A stretch of 21,148 nucleotides of DNA, from NCBI GenBank assembly GCA_021740025.1, contig JAIPAN010000002.1:1-21148 (forward strand), in the 5' to 3' direction. The translations under genes were made by a program, and so were the position numbers. Below, piece by piece: positions 15,250 through 21,148 of the stretch (position 1 is the stretch's first letter; every line of letters starts with the position of its first letter). The notes under the pieces were generated by a model. It was not told where the DNA came from. It searched no databases and was given only the letters and a program-made list of their open reading frames with translations. The stretch is from Sphingobacteriaceae bacterium. GTDB lineage: Bacteria > Bacteroidota > Bacteroidia > Sphingobacteriales > Sphingobacteriaceae.

Positions 15250-17649
15250 TTATATAGATGGTTTAAAAATATCGTTAAGCCTTTTTACTAGTCTAGGAAT
15301 GAGACCCGTTTTTTTAGCGTTAGCCTTACCATAGCTCCCGTAACCATACTTATAGCTATAGTTATAATTATAGAGGTAACTATAGCCATAGCCGTAATTA
15401 AACAAATTATCGGGGTTAATTCCGTTAAAAATTATACCTGCATTTTTAACTTTTTTATCGTGGTATAATTGGTTTAAATTACTTACGTTTTCTTTAAATG
15501 ATACGTTTTGGCGCACTACAAACAAGGTAGCATCTGCTAATTGGTTAATTATTAGCGCATCAGAAAATAAAGAAACAGGTGGGGTATCAATAATCACATA
15601 GTCGAACTGTTTTTTTAATTCGTCTATAAATTCTTCAAATTTGGAGCTTGAAATTAACTCGGTAGGATTTGGCGGGGTAATACCAGCCGGAACAACATAT
15701 AAATCTGGGTAATTTTCGTGCTTTAGTATAATTTCTTCCAAGGTGCATTGTTTTGCCAACACACTGCTTATTCCTATTTTGTTGGTGTGTTTTTGAAGCT
15801 TCAACATTTTAACAATCTTAGGTTTACGTAAATCTAATTCTATTAGTGCTACTTTTTGCCCTAATAATGAAATACTTAAAGCCAAATTGGTTGCGTTAAA
15901 TGATTTACCTTCACCAGGTATAAAGGAGGTAACTACTATTGTTTTTTGTTTTTTATCTGGAATTAAAAAACCAAGTTGTGCTCGTATATTTCTAAACTGC
16001 TCAGCAATTAGCGAATCATTTTTTTCTGCAAAAATATCATCCTTTAACTCGTCAGATTGTATAACCTCTCCAATTACGGCAATTTGGGTATTCATTTTAA
16101 TGTCGTCTTTGGTTAATACCCGCTGATTTAGTAGGCGGCCTACAATTACAATTAAAACAGACAATGTTATACCTGATAAAAATCCTAAAATTATTACTAA
16201 TGGAATAACCGGTCTAATTGGTTTGATAGATGCAGATGCACCTTCTATTATTTTACTATCGTAAACCGCAGTAGCTAATGATAACTCGGTTTCTTCTCTT
16301 TTGCTTAGTAAAAAATTATAGATGGTGTTTTTAACAATTTGTTCTCTATTTATTTTTACAAATATGCGTTCTTTTTGAGGAATGCTCTTTAACTCACTAT
16401 CGTAGCTGTTTAGCTCTGATTTTAGTTTCGTTACAGAAGTCTTCAAACTTTTTCTGTTGTTTACAATAATTTCGCTTACCGAGTTTTGTAATTTTTGAAT
16501 TTCTGAACGGAGTTTAATAAGTGAATCGTTATTGTAGCCCGTGGTTTTTTCTAAGCGACTGTATACCAAACCTGTTTCCTGTAATTTACTAAGTAGGGAG
16601 TTTAAGCCTGGATCATTAAGTCCGAGTAAAGAAGGACTGGTTTGTTCTTTAAAGCCCTTTTTTTGTACATAACTTTCCACCTGATCTAGTAAAGTTAGCT
16701 GCAATTCAAGTTCGCCTAAGGCAATGTCTTTACTTTGTAAGGCATTGAGTAAAATTTTCGATTGCTCACTTAAATCAAATAAATTTTCTTTAACCTTAAA
16801 TTGTTCTATTTCCGATTCAATAGAAGCTAAGTCTTTACTTAAAACCTCAATACGTTTGTTTAAAAACAATAAGGTATTGGCGGCAGAAAGGTTTTTATCA
16901 TCAATTGTTGATTTTTGATATTCTGAAAGAAGTGTATTGATTAAATCAACATCTCGTTTTGGGTTTTCAGATTCTAAATCAAGGTTTATGACGGTTGATG
17001 TAGTGGATGTAGATTTTATTTGTGCTTTTTTAATAAAATCTTGGGCAATAACTGAAACGGGATATATTTTTAGATTGTAAGTATTTATGTTCTTGTTAAC
17101 GTAATTGGGGTTAAAGCTCAAAATAAATTTATTGGTAGACCCTAAATCAATAAGATCGCCGGCTTTGTATAGCTTGTTTTGCAGGAATATGGTTTTGCTT
17201 CCCCAATCTAATTCAAAGGGTAATTCGGGCGTTTCTGTTAATGAATTTGGATATTTTGCAAGTAGTTTAATGGGGTTTGCAATGCCGTAAGCAAAATTAT
17301 CTTTAATTAAATTTTGTTTATAAACCTTGGTGTACAGCCCTAAATCTGTAACTACTTTTTCTACCAAGGGCCACGATTTAAGTACCTCAATTTCATTTTC
17401 AATGATGGTTGATTCGCCCATAACATCTAGCGATTCAAGCAAATCAGTAGGGGAAACCCCTTTTTTCTGATCTTTTACTAATAATTTACTGCTTATTTGA
17501 TATACTCGTGGAGTATACTTTAGGTAGAAATAACTGATGGTAAGGGTTAGTAAGGTAACAAGTACAAATAAAGGCCAAAAAGTAAAGTAGCCTCTAATGG
17601 TTTGCAGAATGTTTACATTCTCGTCATTTTGGTTGTAAGTAGTATTCAA
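15250..17649 (-). CDS. wzc: Wzc-like BY-kinase and polysaccharide co-polymerase
   Basis: 799 residues. A Wzz domain with TM1 (about 24-42) is followed by a periplasmic coiled-coil part (about 255-430), a GNVR-type segment and a proline-rich KPIRPVIPL (476-484) leading into TM2 (to about 504). The cytoplasmic kinase has Walker A SFIPGEGKSFNATNLA (575-590), A' ALIELDLRKP (601-610) and B YVIIDTPP (684-691). The C-terminal tail has eleven Tyr, ten at every second residue from 752 to 770 plus 773. BY-kinases of this type autophosphorylate such a tail and control chain length and export with Wza. The only usable start is TTG at 17649: there is an in-frame stop shortly upstream and no in-frame ATG before codon 77, which is already past TM1. 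Neighbours are wza (34-base gap) and the PHP phosphatase gene. Confidence 0.95.
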   Translation of the reverse strand: MNTTYNQNDENVNILQTIRGYFTFWPLFVLVTLLTLTISYFYLKYTPRVYQISSKLLVKDQKKGVSPTDLLESLDVMGESTIIENEIEVLKSWPLVEKVVTDLGLYTKVYKQNLIKDNFAYGIANPIKLLAKYPNSLTETPELPFELDWGSKTIFLQNKLYKAGDLIDLGSTNKFILSFNPNYVNKNINTYNLKIYPVSVIAQDFIKKAQIKSTSTTSTVINLDLESENPKRDVDLINTLLSEYQKSTIDDKNLSAANTLLFLNKRIEVLSKDLASIESEIEQFKVKENLFDLSEQSKILLNALQSKDIALGELELQLTLLDQVESYVQKKGFKEQTSPSLLGLNDPGLNSLLSKLQETGLVYSRLEKTTGYNNDSLIKLRSEIQKLQNSVSEIIVNNRKSLKTSVTKLKSELNSYDSELKSIPQKERIFVKINREQIVKNTIYNFLLSKREETELSLATAVYDSKIIEGASASIKPIRPVIPLVIILGFLSGITLSVLIVIVGRLLNQRVLTKDDIKMNTQIAVIGEVIQSDELKDDIFAEKNDSLIAEQFRNIRAQLGFLIPDKKQKTIVVTSFIPGEGKSFNATNLALSISLLGQKVALIELDLRKPKIVKMLKLQKHTNKIGISSVLAKQCTLEEIILKHENYPDLYVVPAGITPPNPTELISSSKFEEFIDELKKQFDYVIIDTPPVSLFSDALIINQLADATLFVVRQNVSFKENVSNLNQLYHDKKVKNAGIIFNGINPDNLFNYGYGYSYLYNYNYSYKYGYGSYGKANAKKTGLIPRLVKRLNDIFKPSI

Positions 17650-17683
17650 AGTATGGCGATTTAGTTAAAATAGTACGAAAGAA

Positions 17684-18460
17684 TTATTTGTTAGCAAAAA
17701 TTAAAATACTCAATAGCAGCGATACAGAACTAATTGCAAAGGGACCCAATTGGCTCAGCGTAGATGATTTAAACTTCTTCGATTTAATGGGTTCTACATA
17801 TACAATATCGTTGGGTTGCAAATAAAAATAAGTATCGTCTATTGATGCTCTTATATTTAAATTAATGCGGTGGTATTCTTGTTGGTCTCCTTTTTCTCTA
17901 ATAATCAAGATATTATCTCTTCTCCCAAAATCTGTTAAATCACCTGCTTGGCTAAGGGCATCTAAAATGGTTAATCGTTCATTCTGGGTAGAGTAGTTGC
18001 CAGGTCTGGCTACTTCTCCTAAAAGGGTAACCTTGTAATTTAAATTTCGTATGGTTACAATGGGGTCTTTTAAATATTCTAGGAGTGCCTTTTCCATTTC
18101 TAGTTTTAATTGTGACTTTGTTTTGCCCGAAGCGGCTATTTTACCCAGTTTCGGAAACGTAATGCACCCATCTTGGTCTATTAAATACCCTGGGCTAGTT
18201 TGGTACTGATTGTTTGATGTACCTTGCAAACTTCCACTATTAATGATGTTAAAAATTGCTGAACTTTCAGGGTCTGAACTGCCAACAGATATATAAAGTA
18301 TATCTCCAATTAATAATCCGGGTGTTTTATTAGTTTTTGTAAGGGTAAAGGAATTTTTATCAGAATAATCTGAAAAATAACTCAAATTTCTAGAGCTTTT
18401 GCATGAGCTAAAAGTTAGTAGGGTTAATAATCCAAGGCTATATGCTAGATATTTAATCAT
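17684..18460 (-). CDS. wza: Wza-like polysaccharide export outer-membrane lipoprotein
   Basis: From the ATG at 18460 the protein has 258 residues. Its signal peptide ends FSSC with Cys20 as the lipid anchor, which decides this start. A longer frame to 18565 would put 35 residues before the signal and overlap the upstream gene. The Poly_export domain begins at LLIGDILYISVG (49-60) and includes LIDQDGCITFPKLGKI (93-108). The SLBB domain is around VTLLGEVARPGNYSTQNERL (144-163) to DNILIIRE. A hydrophobic segment lies at the C-terminus (about 238-256), as in many Bacteroidota homologues. It forms the outer-membrane/periplasmic export channel with the Wzc-like kinase encoded next. The start is 4 bases after the phosphatase stop, so the two are likely co-translated. 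Confidence 0.93.
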   Translation of the reverse strand: MIKYLAYSLGLLTLLTFSSCKSSRNLSYFSDYSDKNSFTLTKTNKTPGLLIGDILYISVGSSDPESSAIFNIINSGSLQGTSNNQYQTSPGYLIDQDGCITFPKLGKIAASGKTKSQLKLEMEKALLEYLKDPIVTIRNLNYKVTLLGEVARPGNYSTQNERLTILDALSQAGDLTDFGRRDNILIIREKGDQQEYHRINLNIRASIDDTYFYLQPNDIVYVEPIKSKKFKSSTLSQLGPFAISSVSLLLSILIFANK

Positions 18461-18464
18461 AAAA

Positions 18465-19202
18465 TTAAGATTGTAGTAAGGTTTTATTTTTGAAAGGGTA
18501 AGTATACCAATTATTCCAAGTATTGGAGCATAAAATTTTTCTGAACATGTTAAATTGAGAGGCATGATGAATATCTGTTGCCAGAAAATCTACTAACTCT
18601 TTTTTTAATAATTCTACAGCCATAATTTTTGCTTGTTTGGTATAATAGCCACCCAAAGACAATAAATTAAGTTGTAACATACAACCCTCAGATACGAGTT
18701 TTTCAAAATAGTTTAATTGATTGTGTAAATAGGGGTATCTCTCGGGATGTGCAATAATTGGTTGATAGCCTTTAATTAAAAGTTCAAAGAGTAGTTCATC
18801 TACCAATTGGCTTTTAAAATTTAGCGGAAATTCAACCAATATTTTCGAGTCTTTTTGGCATAATAGGGGCTCTCCGCTTTCCATTAACAACTTAAACCCA
18901 TCATCTAGCATGTATTCTGCTGCAAAGGAATCGGCTCCAAAGTTTAATTGGTAGGGCTCATAATCCATTAAACTTGTAAATGAATTTAATATAGATGTAG
19001 CTGTATTGTTATGTACTCCACGATAAATGTGTGGCGTGTAAATTAATTTATCTAGTCCAATATCTGCTAAAAAATTCCTAATGCTCATGCTTTCCTCTAT
19101 ATCCACAGAGCCATCATCTATGCCCGGAAGGACATGGTTGTGAATATCTATTTTCAGGCCACTAAGGTCATGAAATGTAGGTGAGCGTAGAAAGTGAATC
19201 AT
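18465..19202 (-). CDS. YwqE/CpsB-like PHP-family tyrosine-protein phosphatase
   Basis: 245 residues from the ATG at 19202. A GTG nine codons upstream is possible, but non-ATG starts are uncommon here. PHP metal-site motifs are in order: DIHNHVLPGIDDG (H21, H23, D30), TPHIYRG (H58), GADSFAAEY (about 89-97), IIAHPERYPYL (H152) and FLATDIHHAS (D210, H212). This is the Mn-dependent phosphatase family of YwqE, CpsB and Wzb-replacing enzymes, which dephosphorylate the tyrosine tail of BY-kinases. The context fits exactly, since the Wza- and Wzc-like genes follow directly. It is the first gene of the operon, 80 bases downstream of a good -7 box. The C-terminus is Asn/Trp/Tyr-rich and ends PFKNKTLLQS, as in relatives, with no sign of a frameshift. 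Confidence 0.9.
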   Translation of the reverse strand: MIHFLRSPTFHDLSGLKIDIHNHVLPGIDDGSVDIEESMSIRNFLADIGLDKLIYTPHIYRGVHNNTATSILNSFTSLMDYEPYQLNFGADSFAAEYMLDDGFKLLMESGEPLLCQKDSKILVEFPLNFKSQLVDELLFELLIKGYQPIIAHPERYPYLHNQLNYFEKLVSEGCMLQLNLLSLGGYYTKQAKIMAVELLKKELVDFLATDIHHASQFNMFRKILCSNTWNNWYTYPFKNKTLLQS

Positions 19203-19256
19203 AGGTATGTTTAAAGACTGGGCTAACACATGTTCTTCATTTTTTTAATAGGGGAC

Positions 19257-19267
19257 GTGTTAAACAC
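19257..19267. promoter_or_regulatory. Palindrome copy 1 in the leader of the polysaccharide operon
   Basis: GTGTT-A-AACAC in the context CGTGTTAAACACC. It lies between the candidate promoter and the first gene of the polysaccharide operon. A near-identical palindrome stands at 19554-19563 next to the divergent receptor gene. A shared regulator site is a possibility; no regulator is encoded in the window. Confidence 0.35.
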
Positions 19268-19281
19268 CTGTTTTAATTCTA

Positions 19282-19289
19282 CAAATATA
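19282..19289 (-). promoter_or_regulatory. -7 promoter element of the polysaccharide operon
   Basis: On the minus strand the bases are TATATTTG, an exact match to the Bacteroidota -7 consensus TAnnTTTG. Transcription would begin near 19275, giving a leader of about 73 bases before the phosphatase ATG. Upstream, at the -33 distance, there is only the partial match TTTAG. It is the only exact -7 match found by eye on this strand in the control region. Confidence 0.5.
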
Positions 19290-19524
19290 TCTCTTTTTCA
19301 GATACTCTAACTTAACTAAAGCTTATTAGCATACCATATTTTTAAATAAACTAATTTATACTTAAAGGGTATTCGTGAGTTTTACTCTTTTTTAGGCTTC
19401 TTAAAAAGCTAGAAAAAAATCTGTTATCTGAAAAATTGGTATAAAGCTCAAGGCTATACATTACAATACTTAACAATTATTTAACACAATGCTTATATAA
19501 ACGTAAAGTTTTAAGCGGTTCTTT

Positions 19525-19560
19525 GGAGGAAATTAAATGACTAAACTTTTATCGTGTTAA
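19525..19560 (+). promoter_or_regulatory. Possible leader ORF with strong ribosome binding site
   Basis: GGAGGA (19525-19530) stands 6 bases before an ATG (19537) that opens an 8-codon frame, MTKLLSC then TAA (19537-19560). The receptor ATG follows 14 bases later in another frame and has no Shine-Dalgarno sequence of its own. A perfect ribosome site on a tiny ORF is unusual for this phylum. It could feed ribosomes to the receptor gene by re-initiation or act as a leader peptide. Chance occurrence is possible. Confidence 0.35.
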
Positions 19561-19563
19561 CAC
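19554..19563. promoter_or_regulatory. Palindrome copy 2 at the start of the receptor gene
   Basis: GTGTTAACAC, a perfect 10-base palindrome in the context CGTGTTAACACC. It overlaps the stop codon of the leader ORF and ends 11 bases before the receptor start. It matches the palindrome at 19257-19267 except for one extra central A there. Confidence 0.35.
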
Positions 19564-19574
19564 CAAACTGTATA

Positions 19575-21148
19575 ATGAATTTCTTTCAACCGCATTTATT
19601 TAAAAAAATCTTTTTTACGCTAGTAGCTATTTTATTTGTATCCAACACCTTTGCTTTTCAAGGCACAGGCCGTATTGTTGGTAAAGTTGTTGATGAAAAA
19701 GGTGAATCAATTATAGGTGCTACTGTTAAAGTGGTTGGAGTTACTGGTGGGGCATCTACAAATATTGATGGAGCCTTTAATATTTCATTAGCAGCCGGAA
19801 CATATAGCTTAGATATTACCTACATATCTTACCAGCCCAAACGGATTACAGGAATAGTTGTAAAAACGGGTGAGGTTAGCACATTAAATATTTCTTTAAG
19901 TCCTTCAAGTAGCCAATTGAATGAGGTTGTTATTGTTTCTACCTATTCTAAATCAAATACCGAGGGATTATTTGTAAAGCAGAAAAATGCAGTAAACTTT
20001 ACCAACGGTATTTCTGCAGAGCAAATTACCAAAACACCCGATGCAAACGTTGGTCAATCTTTAAAAAGGATTAGTGGTATTAGCACCTTTGATAATAAAT
20101 ATGTTGTAGTTAGAGGTATTTCTGAGCGATACAATGTGGCTACTTTAGATGGTACACCCATGCCTAGTACCGATTATAGCCGCAGAAACTTCTCCTTTGA
20201 GCTCATACCATCAGAAATGATTGAAAGCGTATTGGTACACAAAACTGTTACACCTGATTTGCCTGTAGGTTTTGGCGGGGGTATGATTCAGGTTAATTCA
20301 AAAGATATTCCTACTCAAAATTTTCTTACCCTAAGTATTGGATCAGGCTACAATAGCCAATCAACCGGTAACGACTTTTTATCTAATAAACGTGGTAAAT
20401 ATGATTATTTAGGTTTTGACGATGGAACCCGTAAAATGGCTACACAGCCCTTGGTTTCTACTTCTGGTAAACAATCCTCTAGCACTAATCCATTTACTAC
20501 AGCTGATTTTGAACAATCTAAATCCTTTACCAACAATTGGGGGGTGTACAACTACGTAGCTGCACCTGGTCAAAACTTAGCCCTTTCTTTTGGTCGTGCT
20601 ATCGAATTAAAAAAACCAGAAAATCGTTTCGGATACATTGCAGCGCTTAATTACCGTAACTCACAAAATATAGCCAGAATTGAAAATCGCCGCGATCGTT
20701 TCATGTTGAGCCAGCCAAACATTGATTTATTTAAAAATGGCCCGATTGGTGGTGGTAAAATATATTCGTTCAACTCTACCTTAGGTGCCATGTTAAACAT
20801 TGGTTTTAAATCTAAAACCAACACGTTTAGTTTAAAAAATACCTACAGTCGAGTATTTAGCAATGTAACAACCAATATTTTTGGTTACGACGAAGCTACT
20901 TCTGACCTATATGTAGGTCCACAGTACAGCCCGGCTGTACAACGCTTTTCTGTTGAGCCCGATTTCTTATCCCTCCTGCAAACTAAGTTAATGGGCGAAC
21001 ACCAAGTGGGCACCTACAAGTTTGCCTGGGATTTGAGCCGTACCAGTGTAGATAGACAACGTAAAGATATGATGCGTAGAGAGCTCATAAATAGAGATCA
21101 GTTGTATGGTAATTTTTATACCGATTGGTTTAAAGATGCTGGATATAC
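19575..21148 (+). CDS. TonB-dependent receptor with CarboxypepD_reg-like domain, C-terminus beyond window
   Basis: Hand translation from the ATG at 19575 stays open for 524 codons to the window edge. A signal peptide (1-28, ending NTFAF) is followed by a CarboxypepD_reg-like domain (about 31-110, GRIVGKVVDEKGESIIGATV). A short TonB-box region around NEVVIVSTYSKS (116-127) comes next. The plug domain (about 140-245) includes ISAEQITKTPDANVGQSLKR, VVVRGISERYN and GTPMPS, and beta-barrel sequence follows. It is an outer-membrane importer energised by TonB. It lacks the SusC signature and has no SusD gene beside it in the window, so it belongs to the non-SusC receptors. There is no N-terminal STN signalling domain. 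It is transcribed away from the polysaccharide operon. The substrate is unknown. Confidence 0.9.
   Translation, partial: MNFFQPHLFKKIFFTLVAILFVSNTFAFQGTGRIVGKVVDEKGESIIGATVKVVGVTGGASTNIDGAFNISLAAGTYSLDITYISYQPKRITGIVVKTGEVSTLNISLSPSSSQLNEVVIVSTYSKSNTEGLFVKQKNAVNFTNGISAEQITKTPDANVGQSLKRISGISTFDNKYVVVRGISERYNVATLDGTPMPSTDYSRRNFSFELIPSEMIESVLVHKTVTPDLPVGFGGGMIQVNSKDIPTQNFLTLSIGSGYNSQSTGNDFLSNKRGKYDYLGFDDGTRKMATQPLVSTSGKQSSSTNPFTTADFEQSKSFTNNWGVYNYVAAPGQNLALSFGRAIELKKPENRFGYIAALNYRNSQNIARIENRRDRFMLSQPNIDLFKNGPIGGGKIYSFNSTLGAMLNIGFKSKTNTFSLKNTYSRVFSNVTTNIFGYDEATSDLYVGPQYSPAVQRFSVEPDFLSLLQTKLMGEHQVGTYKFAWDLSRTSVDRQRKDMMRRELINRDQLYGNFYTDWFKDAGY

Larger units (their letters stand above)
19230..19574. 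other. Divergent control region between the polysaccharide operon and the receptor gene
   Basis: This 345-base AT-rich stretch holds no long ORF. Seen in it are the minus-strand -7 box, the two related palindromes, the short leader ORF, and an imperfect hairpin with T- and A-runs around GCTT-AAGC (about 19388-19418). TTAACACA near 19481-19488 resembles half of the palindrome. No exact plus-strand TAnnTTTG box was found for the receptor gene. Confidence 0.6.

Noticed and set aside
15331..15396. DNA tandem repeat or microsatellite
   Set aside because: The alternating Tyr codons look repetitive, but TAT/TAC and the intervening codons vary, so it is selected protein sequence rather than a simple DNA repeat.
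18465..18560. Possible frameshift at the C-terminus of the PHP phosphatase
   Set aside because: The tail looked odd (Asn/Trp/Tyr-rich) but ends in a PFKNKTLL-like sequence as expected for relatives, and the last metal ligands (TDIHH) are in frame.
18461..18565. N-terminal extension of the Wza-like protein by 35 residues
   Set aside because: It would precede a clear lipoprotein signal peptide and overlap the end of the phosphatase gene; the ATG at 18460 fits much better.
19203..19229. GTG start adding nine residues to the phosphatase
   Set aside because: An ATG follows directly and the extra residues add no family feature, though it cannot be fully excluded.
1..21148. CRISPR arrays, tRNA or rRNA genes, insertion sequences
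   Set aside because: Looked for regular spaced repeats, tRNA-like cloverleaf arms and transposase motifs; none was seen.

Overview
The window looks like a chromosomal segment from a Bacteroidota bacterium, most likely of the Sphingobacteriaceae/Chitinophagaceae kind. The reasons are a SusC/SusD/SusE-type glycan-uptake locus, a second TonB-dependent receptor with a carboxypeptidase-D-like N-terminal domain, AT-rich DNA, mostly ATG starts without Shine-Dalgarno sequences, and a promoter element matching the Bacteroidota -7 box TAnnTTTG. The species cannot be told from the sequence alone.

Layout. (1) Positions 1-5509, minus strand: a susC-susD-susE-like operon, with susE cut by the window edge. 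It encodes an outer-membrane glycan importer and two surface glycan-binding lipoproteins. An 8-bp GC-rich hairpin lies between susD and susE. (2) Positions 5598-5642: an A/T-rich hairpin plus T-run that looks like the terminator of the next operon. (3) Positions 5643-19202, minus strand: an exopolysaccharide/capsule cluster of the Wzx/Wzy type. In transcription order it holds a YwqE/CpsB-like PHP tyrosine phosphatase, a Wza-like export lipoprotein, a Wzc-like BY-kinase co-polymerase, a 206-base gap, a Wzx-like flippase, a sulfotransferase, a Wzy/O-antigen-ligase-like membrane protein, a GH20-like hydrolase, a GT4 glycosyltransferase, two more sulfotransferases and a DUF1972 glycosyltransferase. 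(4) Positions 19203-19574: a divergent control region with a perfect -7 box for the polysaccharide operon, two related CGTGTTAA(A)CACC palindromes and a possible 7-residue leader ORF. (5) Positions 19575-21148, plus strand: the start of a TonB-dependent receptor that runs off the window.

How it fits together. Two glycosyltransferases would add sugars to a lipid-linked repeat unit and three sulfotransferases would decorate it with sulfate from PAPS. The flippase would move the unit across the inner membrane and the Wzy-like protein would polymerise it. The Wza/Wzc pair would export the chain, with chain length set by tyrosine phosphorylation of Wzc and its reversal by the PHP phosphatase. The GH20-like enzyme may trim or release polymer in the periplasm. 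No initiating sugar-phosphate transferase, nucleotide-sugar synthesis gene or PAPS synthesis gene is visible, so those functions must lie elsewhere. The most notable content is this apparently sulfated polysaccharide cluster with three sulfotransferases from two subfamilies and a built-in GH20-like enzyme. The divergent control region with matching palindromes and leader ORF comes next.
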